Numbered from the stretch's first letter, positions 7,248 to 17,053 are shown. The stretch: 27,415 bases of DNA from Clostridiales bacterium (GCA_004553575.1 SFLA01000021.1:1-27415), one strand, 5' to 3'. Numbers and translations are program-made. Notes: a model not told the origin generated them from the letters alone.

Positions 7248-8381
7248 ATGGAATACAGATATATAGGCAACACAAAGGTTTCACTGCTGGGCTACGGCGC
7301 CATGAGACTGCCGACCGACGCGAACGGAATTATCGACCGCGAGAAATCGGCGGCGCTGCTCGAAAAGGCTTACAAAAGCGGAGTAAACTACTTCGACACC
7401 GCTCACCCCTATATGAATTTTCAGTCCGAGCCCTTCGTAGGCGAGGTTATGTCCCGTTTCCCCCGCGACAGCTATTGCCTTGCCACCAAAATGTCCGCCT
7501 GGCTGCTCGAAAAGCCGGAGGATACGGACAGGATATTCAAAAAGCAGCTCGAGAATCTTCGGACGGATTACATAGATTTTTACCTTTTACACGCGCTCGA
7601 CAGCGAAAAATGGAAGAAGCTGCTCGATTTCGGAGTTGTGGAATACTTCGAAGAAAAGCTTAAAAGCGGCGTGATACGCAAGCTTGGTTTTTCGTTCCAC
7701 GACGAATTCGATGTGTTCCGCGAGATAGTGACCTACCGCAAATGGGATTTTTGCCAGCTTCAGCTCAATTATATGGATATGGAAACACAGGCGGGCGAAA
7801 AGGGTTTGAGGCTCGCCGACGAACTGGGAATACCGGTCGTCGTTATGGAGCCGGTTAAAGGAGGCACGCTGGCAGCGCTGCCGGAGGAAGCAAAAAGGAT
7901 CTTCCGCGATACGGATTCCGGCCGTTCGGACGCTTCGTGGGCACTTCGCTGGATAGCTTCGCAGAAGAACATTTCGGTTGTGCTCAGCGGAATGTCAAAT
8001 ATGGAGCAGGTCAACGACAATCTGCAGTCTCTGGGTGAATTCGTCCCGACAAACGATCGTGAGAACGCGGCGGTTTGTGCCGCACGCGACGCCATACGCG
8101 CCCGGACAAAGGTTCCGTGCACGGGCTGCGGATATTGTCAGCCCTGCCCTGCCGGAGTTAAGATCCCCGCGGTATTCCGCGTGTGGAACAATTACGGAAT
8201 GTACGGCGATTCCGGCGACTCCGCATGGCGCTGGAGGGGTATAAAACCTGAGGAACGCCCGGATAACTGCATGGAATGCGGAAGCTGCGAATCCGCCTGT
8301 CCCCAGAAGATCGACATACGCGATATGCTGAAAGCGGCGGAAGCGGAGCTTAAAAAATACGATGAGGTAAGCGGAAAATGA
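7248..8381 (+). CDS. Aldo/keto reductase with C-terminal ferredoxin-type 4Fe-4S domain
   Basis: This is a probable cytoplasmic oxidoreductase of 377 residues. The N-terminal ~280 residues form the aldo/keto reductase barrel, and the catalytic tetrad can be read as Asp50, Tyr55, Lys81 and His115 (YFDTAHPY, LATKMS, FYLLHALDSE). The C-terminal part carries two cysteine clusters, PCTGCGYCQPCP (~residues 290-302) and CMECGSCESACP (~340-352). These should bind iron-sulfur clusters and may pass electrons between ferredoxin and the bound cofactor. The fusion is common in anaerobic Clostridia, but its substrate is generally unknown. The start follows GGAGG at 7233-7237. The last four bases overlap the next gene (ATGA), so translation is coupled. 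No odd features. Confidence 0.93.
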   Translation: MEYRYIGNTKVSLLGYGAMRLPTDANGIIDREKSAALLEKAYKSGVNYFDTAHPYMNFQSEPFVGEVMSRFPRDSYCLATKMSAWLLEKPEDTDRIFKKQLENLRTDYIDFYLLHALDSEKWKKLLDFGVVEYFEEKLKSGVIRKLGFSFHDEFDVFREIVTYRKWDFCQLQLNYMDMETQAGEKGLRLADELGIPVVVMEPVKGGTLAALPEEAKRIFRDTDSGRSDASWALRWIASQKNISVVLSGMSNMEQVNDNLQSLGEFVPTNDRENAAVCAARDAIRARTKVPCTGCGYCQPCPAGVKIPAVFRVWNNYGMYGDSGDSAWRWRGIKPEERPDNCMECGSCESACPQKIDIRDMLKAAEAELKKYDEVSGK

Positions 8382-9871
8382 CAAAAGAACACGCACTTAA
8401 AATATTGGCCGACACCCAGGAGAAGCTGTGGTCACTGGGCGCCGCCATGGGTCTTATAAGTCACGACGGAAATACTGTAGCCCCAAAGGACGCATACATA
8501 CCCCGCGGACATATCGCCGCGGCGCTGAGCGAGCAGTATTATCTCGTCGAAACGGCGCCGGAGTTCGGCGAAGCGCTCGATACTTTGGACGAGATTAAAG
8601 ACACGCTTGACGAAAAGACGGCACGCCAGGTGTATCTGTTCAAGCGCTCACGCCGTGAGTCCGAGAGAATACCGATGGACGAATACGTCGAATTCAACCG
8701 TCTGCTTAACGATTCGGCCGCAGTCTGGCACGAAGCAAAGGAAAAAAGCGACTTTCCGATGTTCGCTCCTTACCTTGAAAAAACGGTGAACACCCTTATA
8801 CGCTTTGCAGGATATACCGACCCCGACAAAAAGCCGTATGATGTCTGTCTTGATAAGTTCGAGAGCGGGCTCACGGTCGGGAAGTGCGAAGAATTCTTCG
8901 GCGCAGTCGCTCCCGCAGTTAAGAAGCTGATAACCCGCGTTTGTAACGCACCGAAGCCCGATACCTCGTTTATGCGGGAGTATTTCCCGGTCGAAAAACA
9001 GATTAAGCTTGCCGACCGCATTGCCGAAATAATGCTTATAGACCGGAGCAGGTTCGCATATGCGCTTAGCGAGCATCCCTACACTACCGACTGTTCAAAA
9101 TACGATGTGAGAGTGGCTACCCACTATGCGGAAACAGACTTCGGATCTGCGCTGTTCGCAAACATACACGAATGCGGTCACTCGCTGTACGAGCTGCACA
9201 TCGCGGACGATCTTCAGTTCACCGTGCTCGGCGGCGGAGTTTCGATGGGCATACACGAAAGCCAATCCCGCTTTTACGAAAATATTATCGGCAGATCGAA
9301 TGCGTTTTCCGAATTGCTGCTCCCCGAGCTTCGCGCAATCGCTCCGTCACAGTTCCGCGGCGTAACTGCGGATATGCTCTGGAAAGCGGTGTGCGACAGC
9401 AAGCCGTCGCTTATACGCACCGAAGCCGACGAGCTGACCTACACGATGCACATACTTATTCGTTACGAACTCGAGAAAAAGCTGATGGATCGCAGTATAC
9501 GCGTGCAGGAGCTGCCGGAATGCTGGAATACGCTTTACCGCGAATATCTCGGTGTTGAAGTGCCGGACGACCGTCACGGAGTACTGCAGGATTCCCATTG
9601 GTCCGGCGGTGCGATCGGATATTTCCCGTCCTACGCACTCGGCTCCGCCTACGGCGCGCAGATGCTCTCTGCAATGAAACAGTCTTTCAATGTCGACACA
9701 GCGGTTGCAAACGGAGATTTTACGCAGATAAACGGCTGGCTCGAGGACCGTATATGGAAATACGGAAGTCTGATCAAACCGTCCGTACTGCTTGAAAAAG
9801 CCGTGGGACAGCCCTTCTCGCCGCAGTATTTTATCGATTATCTTACCGAAAAGTATACAGAATTATACTGA
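8378..9871 (+). CDS. Family M32 (Taq-type) zinc metallocarboxypeptidase
   Basis: This 497-residue cytoplasmic enzyme should remove amino acids from the C terminus of peptides. All family marks are present: the zinc motif HECGH (residues 264-268; His264 and His268 bind zinc, Glu265 is catalytic), HESQSRFYEN with the third ligand Glu294, IRTEADELTY, and GVLQDSHWSGGAIGYF. The length matches the usual ~500 residues. The ATG at 8378 overlaps the reductase stop by four bases, with GAGG a short distance upstream. It shares the upstream promoter and ends in a bidirectional terminator. A role in recycling of peptides is the family expectation; the reason for its pairing with a reductase is unknown. 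Confidence 0.95.
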   Translation: MTKEHALKILADTQEKLWSLGAAMGLISHDGNTVAPKDAYIPRGHIAAALSEQYYLVETAPEFGEALDTLDEIKDTLDEKTARQVYLFKRSRRESERIPMDEYVEFNRLLNDSAAVWHEAKEKSDFPMFAPYLEKTVNTLIRFAGYTDPDKKPYDVCLDKFESGLTVGKCEEFFGAVAPAVKKLITRVCNAPKPDTSFMREYFPVEKQIKLADRIAEIMLIDRSRFAYALSEHPYTTDCSKYDVRVATHYAETDFGSALFANIHECGHSLYELHIADDLQFTVLGGGVSMGIHESQSRFYENIIGRSNAFSELLLPELRAIAPSQFRGVTADMLWKAVCDSKPSLIRTEADELTYTMHILIRYELEKKLMDRSIRVQELPECWNTLYREYLGVEVPDDRHGVLQDSHWSGGAIGYFPSYALGSAYGAQMLSAMKQSFNVDTAVANGDFTQINGWLEDRIWKYGSLIKPSVLLEKAVGQPFSPQYFIDYLTEKYTELY

Positions 9872-9920
9872 TTCACTCTGCGGTGGCTCACATATTGAGC
9901 GTCCTTGCCGAACGAATACA

Positions 9921-9950
9921 AAAGCCCGCGTTACAGCGGGCTTTCGTTTT
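9921..9950. terminator. Bidirectional terminator between the peptidase and glucan synthase genes
   Basis: A perfect 9-bp stem AAAGCCCGC/GCGGGCTTT (9921-9929 and 9936-9944) with a 6-base loop serves both converging genes. It is followed by CGTTTT on the plus strand, and the stem ends in a TTT run on the minus strand. The TAA stop of the minus-strand gene (9933-9931) sits inside the loop, so its last codons form one side of the stem. Confidence 0.85.
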
Positions 9951-12900
9951 GCGTGTTTACCGGCACGGTAAGCGTATGCTCGCCCCGGGGAATCTCCAGC
10001 GGGAAGGCAACCTCCTCGCCGTCCAGACGGGGATATCTTTCGGCAGACGATGCGGAAACGGTGAGCACAAAATCGCGGCGGGTTATAACGGCACTGTACG
10101 GAAAGGATGCAGACACCGAAATGAACCTGTAACCTCCGGTCAGCTCTATACCCATTGCGTGCTCGAGCACCGCCTTGATATACCAGCCGGCAGATCCGGT
10201 GTAAAAGCTCCAGCCGCCGCGGCCCGCATGCTCGCCGGAATAAATATCCGCGGCTATCGCATACGGTTCGATAAGATACCCTTCTCCGCGGGTCGCCGGG
10301 TTTACGTCCGACAATATCCTAAGTCCGTTTTCGCGCTCGCCGCAGATAAAGCAGGCAATTGAATACCACAGCGCGGCATGAGTGTACTGACCGCCGTTTT
10401 CCCTGACTCCGGGCGGATATGCGTTCACATAACCCGCCTTGCGTCCGTGGCGTGTAAACGGAGGATCGAACAGCTTTATTATACGCGCTTCGGGATCGTA
10501 AAGACGATCGAACGCTGTCCGCACCGCCTTTTCGGTACGCGGCGTACGTCCGAGTGCTATTGCGGCAAGCGCCTGAGCTGTCAGATCGATACGGCACTCC
10601 GCAGCCTGTTCAACCCCCATGGGCGATCCGTCTGCCCAGAACGCGCGCACCCAACGGTCGTCCGAATACGCATTTTCATCAAGAGCCGTTACCATCGCGG
10701 CGCGTGCGGCGGCTACCTCGGCCCGGTCGGAATCCTTAAGATACGGCGCAAACATATCCGCGGCGATAACGAACAAAAACGACGTAACCGTGCTCTCGCC
10801 TCCGACCGACGAAAACGAATCATTCCAGTCGCAGCTTCCCATAAGCGATAACCCGTTTCTTCCCGTGCGGAATCCCCTTTTTATCGCCCGCAGGCAGTGT
10901 TCGTACAGGGTGTACCGCTCCTTGCCCTGAACCGCCGGCTCGTACCGTTCACCGCCGGAAAGCGGATCGGAATGAAGAAACGGTATCCGTATATCAAGCA
11001 GTTTTTCGTCGCCGGTTCTGCGTATATATTCCGCAACGGCAATAGGAAGGAAAAGGTAATCGTCGGAGCAATCCGTTTTTGTGCCGTAGCCGGCGTTACC
11101 TCCTCCGTTGATCTGATGCCACCAGTGCATCGCGCTTCCGTCGTCGTACTGATGTGCGGCGGCGGATATTATGATTCTGCGGGTTATATCCGGGCGCTGA
11201 TACACGGCTGCCATTCCGTCCTGAAGCTGGTCGCGGAAGCCGTACGCTCCCCCGTTCTGATAAAAAGACGATCTCGCAAGGATACGACAGGCTATATTCT
11301 GCCACGGCGCAAACCGGTTCATCATTTCCATTAACGGGCGGCTGCGGCAGGTGACCTCTACAGGAAGCAAAAGCGATGCGGCAAACAGTGCGGCTTTTTC
11401 GCTTTCGGTACGGTAATCGAACTGCCCGTCCACTGCGGCGCATCCCTCGGCGGTATACGCCGCTCCGACAGCGAATATATGCTCGTTTCCGAACGACGAA
11501 ACGCTTTTTTCGCCGGCGGATACCGTTGACCCGTCTCCGTAAGCCCGCATAAAGCCTACCGTACGTCCCTGCGGAGCTTCCGTTCCGTACAAAAGCAAAC
11601 GTCCTCCGCTTTTTACCGCGCACACCCCGTCCGCCCGGTAGGATACCGTGTGTTCTTCACCGCCTGCGAAGGTGACCCTGACCGCCTTGACCGGCAGTTT
11701 TGCACACACGAATACTTCCATACGGTATTCGGTTCCGCCGATATGCCCGCGGTAATACGCACGGCCGGGCTCGAAAGATGTCTCGTTCGAGGAGGCTGCG
11801 AGGTCGTACTTAACACCGCCGATAACCGCGAATATGCGCTCGCCTCCGGACAGCACAGAACCGTCATACCCTGCGGGAGTAATATTCCGCAGTACGCTGT
11901 TGCCGAAAAACGACCATCCGACCGACGTTGAGGTTATGATACTTCCGAAATTTATGCCCGCAAGCACGAAGGAGCGCACCGCTCCTCGCGGGGCAAACCC
12001 GGCGCAGACATATTTCCCGCCCGAAAACCAGCCGCCCGGCGTTACGAGCGCGTTCTTCGGTATCGTCGCCGAACCGCCGACCGATACCGCGGCGGGCTTT
12101 GAAAGGTCTGTCCCGTCCGGGAGACGGTAACGTGATACATCGTCGAACACCGATGAATACGCCCGCAATGCGGAGAGAGTATCGTCCTCGACGGATGAAA
12201 GCTCCAGTACGAATATTCCTCCCCGAACGCCGATAAGCGCCTGACCTCCGCATGCTGTCACCGAGCGGAGCACCGACTGCATTACCGTTTGCGAATATCC
12301 GTCGCTTTCGGCGCACAGAAACACCAATTCGCCCGGAACGGATCCCGAAAAGGCGCGCAGAAACGCGTCCGCATACTCGCGAACGGTTTGTTCACAGCCT
12401 GCCGACACTGTGAAGGTAATTATCGGAAAGTCGCCGGATATTCCCTTCTTCCAAAGAGCGCGGCGCGGCGGCGGAAGTTCTTTGATTTCCCGGTTTTCGG
12501 AAAAGAACAGCCCGCTGATAAGCCGTTCGCCCGAGTAGGTGGTATCGGCGAGCAAAAGCGAGGTCCGGTCGGATCGGGACTTGCGGGCAAGCGCGATCTT
12601 TTTTCTTACCTCCGCCGCCGAAAACCCGCAGGCTATTAAAAACGTTATCTCGCCTCCGCGAAGCGGCGGAGTCCTTATAAGACAGTAAGGGCTGATACAG
12701 CTGCCGGTAACGCCGTCGGCGGGAGAAGTGAATATACCGTCGCCGCATTCGGCTTCGCCGGGCCGGAAGTTATCGCGGCTTACCGAAAAATCAAAGGGGA
12801 CGCTGCGGTCTGCTGCCGCGACCGCACAATACAAAGTTTTGTCCTTCGCGTCACGACGGTTCCGCCAAAGCAGCAGTATTCTGCCAGAGCGTATGAACCG

Positions 12901-15900
12901 GCTCTCGGTAAACAACCCCGAAAACGCCGGATGTGCGCGGTAGGTCCGCTCCCGGCAGAGCACAGGCAAAAACGACAGCGCAACGGAAAACTCGCGCCGC
13001 TGTTCCGCACGCGCTTCGATACGGAAGCAGTCACCTTCGGCCGAGAAGGAATACCTAACCCTTCCAGTAAACGCAGGCGATTCGGAAATATGAGTAATCG
13101 ACCATCTGTCCCGCGCAAAGGAATACTGTCCGTCACCGTACAGCGGAGCGCAGCCGAAACGGTTCTTGCCGTCGGAAAAATCGACGCGCAGCGAATGCCG
13201 TAGGGAATCCGCGGTGAATTCAGCGTCGTTTACCGAAAAACCGCCGTATCCGAGTAATACATGTCCTAAATCCGAAACCGCCGCGGTGCGGGTGCCGTCA
13301 GTAATGACCGATACCGACGGCATATCGCCTTCGGTTCTGCGTATGCGGGAAAAACGCGCACCGGGAACAGGCGTCATACGGAACGGCGACTGACCCGGAC
13401 GCTCGAATACCGTGGGATTTTGCGGAATTCGGTCCTGGAGCAGCTCGTACGCCGCGCCCGCCGGGCGGTATGCCATAAAGCACCTTACCAGCATATCGTC
13501 GCGCAGGGCATTTGCCGCGGCGCATATTATCATTCCGGTGTGATGAGCCATATATGATCTTACCGCACGGCACCCGTTTTTACAGTCCAACGCCTCGTAA
13601 AAGCCGTATTCACCGTACATTCCCGAATCCCGGAGCACAGCGAGCGCGCGCAGGCAGGAATTCTTCGAGACCCGCAGCATAAGAAACAACGAATACGGTG
13701 AAAACACCGTCTGGCTCTCGTCATACGGGCGAAGCGCGAGCGACGGAACACCGTGCGCACGGTACTGGTAGTTCATATCCGCATCGAAGGCGTAAAAGCC
13801 GCTTTCGGAAACGCCGAAAACACCGCCCTCGGAGTACCGCTTTTGCCTTGCCGCCGCGTAGCACAGAGCTTCGTACGGGAAGGAATTACGGTACAGCGGC
13901 AGAAACAGATGCGGCATAAAATATTCAAAGGCACTGCCCGACCACGACGCCATACCGAGATATCCGTTTCGTGCGATAATCGGTCTTCCGAGCGCCGCCC
14001 AATGCTCCTTCGGCACGATACCTTCCGCAAGACAGAGATAGCTTGCGGTACGCGCCTCGCTCATATAAAGATCGTAATTGATTTCGCTGTTTCTGCCCGT
14101 ATCGGCATAACACCCCAGCGAAAACAGCTTGTCGCGACGCGAATACAAAAATGAAAAATCCGTTCCGCGGTATACCCTGCCGCACTTTTCCGCGGAGGTG
14201 AAAAAACCGCTTTCGAGACAGTATTCGCGAAGCGCGACAAGACAGGCACACCAATTCCCGCTGTCCACCGTTGACACGAATTTTTCGCCGATCGGAGTCA
14301 TATCCGGAAGCGAATACCAGTTGTAAAGGTGCCCCCTGTACTTGGGCGCCGCTTCCACCGTATCCAGTGCGTTGTTTACCCGCAGCGCAAACTCATCGCT
14401 TCCGATTATCCCCAGCGCATGCGCCGACGCCGCCGAAAGCAGGTACAGCCCGATATCCGTCGGTGACGTTCGCATTGCGGTTGACTCGGCGGGAGAAAGC
14501 TGCAGATTATCCGGAGGAAGCCACCCGGTTTTATCATTTACGGTTTCGTTGAAAAACCTCCAGGAATCCCGTGCATATCCTGTTACCGTTTCACGCTCGC
14601 GCTGTGAAAGAACGACCTGCCGGTCGGGAAGCGGAGCCGAGAGCAGATATCCGAGCAGCGGAAAGGTAAACCACATCGCTCCTATCAGCTTCATAAGCGG
14701 GTTCGGGCAGAAAAAGAATATAAGAACTCCGAGCACCGACGATGCAAAAAACCTTGCGATATGCTCGGTAAGTCCGGAAGTCCGGGAATCGGCTTCGGCG
14801 GCAGTTGTCCATTCGAGCAGGCGACGGTGCGAATACAACACGCGATAGCAGGCGCGAAGCACTGCGTCGGCGGTAAGAAAACCCACCGCCGCGAGCGCGG
14901 ATACCTCGAAATACGCGCGGGAAAGTGAAAGCGAAACAACCGTAAGCGACTGCGAGAAAAACCTGCGAAGCGAATACGCCTTGCCGAACGCAGCGGAGAT
15001 AAGCGACAGCACGGCGGGCAGCAGAAGATACAGCAGTGCGAAAAGAAGTACATATCCTGCGCGCGGTGTATCGGTTACGGCAGCAACGATTACGGCAAGC
15101 AGCGAAAACAACGGTGCCAGATGGCGCAGAAGATTTGATGCTATCTTAAAATTGCCGATCGCTCCCATTGCCGGCAAAGGCAGAAGCGCATTCTGGGTAT
15201 CTCCGCGCAGCCAGCGATGCAGACGCTTATAATACGAAACCGCACTCTTCGGAGTTGAATCGGTAAGCGCGGTATCGGTAACAAGACATGCGCGTAGAAT
15301 GTTACCCTCCGGCATATCGTGCGACAGCACGGCGCCGTCAGGAACGGCAGGCGTTACCAGCTTATCGAAAAGTTTTACATCGAACATACCTTTGCCGCAG
15401 AATACACCCTCGCCGAACAGACTCTGCCAACGGTCGAAGCCTGCGGTTTCGTATACGTCGATACCACCGATGCCGGATACCAGACGAGAAAAAGCAGTTC
15501 GGTAGCCCGAAAACAACTCGGTACGCATTGCCGGCTGAACAAGCGCATGACCCGCGCATACCCTGCCGTTTTTTACGGCGGGACGGTTCGCCGGGTGACA
15601 CAGAACTCCGAGCAGCGAATCCACACTGCCGAGCGACAGGTTCGTATCCGAATCCACGGTAAACAGATAACGGATATTATCCGGCAGCGACCCGCCGATA
15701 ATAGCGAATCCGTCCGGCTTTTTACCGCACAGCGTCTTAACCAGATCGGTAACCGCTCCGCGCTTGCGCTCTCGGGCGGCGTATATCCCGTCTTTGAATT
15801 CACGCTCCCGAACGAAAACGAAGAATCTGCCTCCGTATCTGCGGTTCAGAAGTCCGATTCTCCGGCGCATACGGTCCTCCGAATCCGGCGGGCGGGAATC

Positions 15901-16848
15901 GTCGGTCGAATCCGGATAGTCGGCGAGAATGCCGAAGAACCGGTTCTTTCCTCGGTTGAGAAGAAAAAACCGCTCAAGCGCTTCGAACAGGCGGTCGTCG
16001 GACGAATCGCCGTTAATGAGAGCGGTTATCACTGTCAGTACGCCCGCTTCCTGCGGCAGTTTTTCCGCCGCGACCCGCGCCGGGGGCGAAACCCTGATAA
16101 GCCTCGAAAAAACGAAATCGGCTGTGCAGTACGAAGCCTCAAGCAACGGTATAATAAGAAAAAACGCAAAATATCCTGCGGCAAGCGCTGACAGCAGATT
16201 CAAAGCAGCAAACACCGCCGTAAGAAAGACCAGATATCCTACCCTGCCGCCGAGCGGCGGGGCGAGCAGCAGCCTGTCAGGCATTTCTCCGCTTTTTTCG
16301 GATTCCGAAAGCACACGGGATATCGCTTCCCGCTCGGACACACCGTGCACTCCGGCGTAACGCGTAACCGCGCGGCGGTAGGACGCTGCGGTTTTTTCGT
16401 CCGAAACCTCATAACCGGAAAAGCTGTTGCGCAGCATGGTATCGGATACGCTTACGGATGTTCTGAATTCGTCGAAATCGATTCTTCGGCACCCGCGAAG
16501 CAGCTCTATGGCAGCCGCTCCGTCCTCGTGAGGGCGGTCGGCAGCCGCAACAATGCAGGCGGCGGAGATATATGCCGGAAGATCGTCAAACATCGTAAAG
16601 GATAAACCGGAAATACCCGGTATTTCTTTAAGCGTATCGGTAAGCTCTTCTGCCGAAAAAGAACATCGCCTGATCGCATTCAGCAATTCGCCGAAAAACG
16701 CACCGGCGGGGCGGCGTATGCGCATCGCCGACGAATATCCGGCGCGTATAAGATAAAAATTATCGCGCAGCCGCGCGGAAAAGCTGTCTCCGCTGTCCCT
16801 GCACATCAATACGAGAGCGCGGTATGCGTTTATCAGACGTTTTTTCAT
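9931..16848 (-). CDS. Cyclic beta-1,2-glucan synthase-like protein (GT84 + glycoamylase-like + GH94)
   Basis: This 2305-residue multidomain membrane enzyme resembles NdvB/Cgs, which build cyclic beta-1,2-glucan from UDP-glucose. After a helical N terminus there is a first membrane segment (~205-245). The glycosyltransferase part has DSD at 399-401 and HRWLRGDTQ around Trp546. Further membrane helices follow (~575-740). A glycoamylase-like middle part (~760-1180; SWSGSAFEYFMPHLF, HHTGMI) corresponds to the region reported to carry out cyclisation. The C-terminal GH94-like part has QNGGAYGFRDQLQDGMAA (Asp1873), DWND at 2007-2010 and YPPGVRENGGQYTHAALW, and trims or controls chain length. It is shorter than the rhizobial proteins (~2800). 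The start is ATG 16848 with GGTGAG just upstream. I found no clear promoter. The product (cyclic or linear glucan) is not decidable from sequence alone. Confidence 0.88.
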   Translation of the reverse strand: MKKRLINAYRALVLMCRDSGDSFSARLRDNFYLIRAGYSSAMRIRRPAGAFFGELLNAIRRCSFSAEELTDTLKEIPGISGLSFTMFDDLPAYISAACIVAAADRPHEDGAAAIELLRGCRRIDFDEFRTSVSVSDTMLRNSFSGYEVSDEKTAASYRRAVTRYAGVHGVSEREAISRVLSESEKSGEMPDRLLLAPPLGGRVGYLVFLTAVFAALNLLSALAAGYFAFFLIIPLLEASYCTADFVFSRLIRVSPPARVAAEKLPQEAGVLTVITALINGDSSDDRLFEALERFFLLNRGKNRFFGILADYPDSTDDSRPPDSEDRMRRRIGLLNRRYGGRFFVFVREREFKDGIYAARERKRGAVTDLVKTLCGKKPDGFAIIGGSLPDNIRYLFTVDSDTNLSLGSVDSLLGVLCHPANRPAVKNGRVCAGHALVQPAMRTELFSGYRTAFSRLVSGIGGIDVYETAGFDRWQSLFGEGVFCGKGMFDVKLFDKLVTPAVPDGAVLSHDMPEGNILRACLVTDTALTDSTPKSAVSYYKRLHRWLRGDTQNALLPLPAMGAIGNFKIASNLLRHLAPLFSLLAVIVAAVTDTPRAGYVLLFALLYLLLPAVLSLISAAFGKAYSLRRFFSQSLTVVSLSLSRAYFEVSALAAVGFLTADAVLRACYRVLYSHRRLLEWTTAAEADSRTSGLTEHIARFFASSVLGVLIFFFCPNPLMKLIGAMWFTFPLLGYLLSAPLPDRQVVLSQRERETVTGYARDSWRFFNETVNDKTGWLPPDNLQLSPAESTAMRTSPTDIGLYLLSAASAHALGIIGSDEFALRVNNALDTVEAAPKYRGHLYNWYSLPDMTPIGEKFVSTVDSGNWCACLVALREYCLESGFFTSAEKCGRVYRGTDFSFLYSRRDKLFSLGCYADTGRNSEINYDLYMSEARTASYLCLAEGIVPKEHWAALGRPIIARNGYLGMASWSGSAFEYFMPHLFLPLYRNSFPYEALCYAAARQKRYSEGGVFGVSESGFYAFDADMNYQYRAHGVPSLALRPYDESQTVFSPYSLFLMLRVSKNSCLRALAVLRDSGMYGEYGFYEALDCKNGCRAVRSYMAHHTGMIICAAANALRDDMLVRCFMAYRPAGAAYELLQDRIPQNPTVFERPGQSPFRMTPVPGARFSRIRRTEGDMPSVSVITDGTRTAAVSDLGHVLLGYGGFSVNDAEFTADSLRHSLRVDFSDGKNRFGCAPLYGDGQYSFARDRWSITHISESPAFTGRVRYSFSAEGDCFRIEARAEQRREFSVALSFLPVLCRERTYRAHPAFSGLFTESRFIRSGRILLLWRNRRDAKDKTLYCAVAAADRSVPFDFSVSRDNFRPGEAECGDGIFTSPADGVTGSCISPYCLIRTPPLRGGEITFLIACGFSAAEVRKKIALARKSRSDRTSLLLADTTYSGERLISGLFFSENREIKELPPPRRALWKKGISGDFPIITFTVSAGCEQTVREYADAFLRAFSGSVPGELVFLCAESDGYSQTVMQSVLRSVTACGGQALIGVRGGIFVLELSSVEDDTLSALRAYSSVFDDVSRYRLPDGTDLSKPAAVSVGGSATIPKNALVTPGGWFSGGKYVCAGFAPRGAVRSFVLAGINFGSIITSTSVGWSFFGNSVLRNITPAGYDGSVLSGGERIFAVIGGVKYDLAASSNETSFEPGRAYYRGHIGGTEYRMEVFVCAKLPVKAVRVTFAGGEEHTVSYRADGVCAVKSGGRLLLYGTEAPQGRTVGFMRAYGDGSTVSAGEKSVSSFGNEHIFAVGAAYTAEGCAAVDGQFDYRTESEKAALFAASLLLPVEVTCRSRPLMEMMNRFAPWQNIACRILARSSFYQNGGAYGFRDQLQDGMAAVYQRPDITRRIIISAAAHQYDDGSAMHWWHQINGGGNAGYGTKTDCSDDYLFLPIAVAEYIRRTGDEKLLDIRIPFLHSDPLSGGERYEPAVQGKERYTLYEHCLRAIKRGFRTGRNGLSLMGSCDWNDSFSSVGGESTVTSFLFVIAADMFAPYLKDSDRAEVAAARAAMVTALDENAYSDDRWVRAFWADGSPMGVEQAAECRIDLTAQALAAIALGRTPRTEKAVRTAFDRLYDPEARIIKLFDPPFTRHGRKAGYVNAYPPGVRENGGQYTHAALWYSIACFICGERENGLRILSDVNPATRGEGYLIEPYAIAADIYSGEHAGRGGWSFYTGSAGWYIKAVLEHAMGIELTGGYRFISVSASFPYSAVITRRDFVLTVSASSAERYPRLDGEEVAFPLEIPRGEHTLTVPVNTQNESPL

Positions 16849-17025
16849 TATCTCACCCGAAGGTAATTATTGTCTTTTATTCACCTCTTTATTCAGGTTT
16901 ACAGCGTCAAAGCTGCACTGCCTTGTGTTTTCGAAGCCATACCGCCGAAGCTGCAGACCAGGTGCCGCATCCTCTGAATCTACAAGAAGGAGTCGCCATC
17001 TCTAAAACGTATATAAACGGTGGAA
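16849..17025 (-). other. Structured-looking leader before the glucan synthase gene
   Basis: This region between the dockerin gene's terminator and the synthase start has no credible protein frame. On the minus strand ATTCAG (16979-16974) can pair with CTGAAT (16896-16891), closing an ~88-base region that contains GCAGC-rich hairpins such as CAGC-N6-GCTG (16902-16915). It matches no riboswitch class I can recall. No consensus promoter is visible, so the transcript may come from read-through or from a weak start here. Confidence 0.35.
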
Positions 17026-17053
17026 CCCCGGGCTGCTGAATAACAGCCCGGGG
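17026..17053 (-). terminator. Hairpin ending the dockerin gene
   Basis: A perfect 10-bp GC-rich stem CCCCGGGCTG/CAGCCCGGGG with an 8-base loop lies 33 bases after the stop. On the minus strand the tail is TTCCACCGTTTATA, which is poor in T, so it may terminate only partly and let transcription reach the glucan synthase gene. Confidence 0.65.

Noticed and set aside
16849..17020. Known riboswitch (c-di-GMP, cobalamin, SAM, TPP, glycine, lysine) before the glucan synthase
   Set aside because: None of the conserved cores of these classes that I can recall is present on the minus strand; only generic hairpins are seen.
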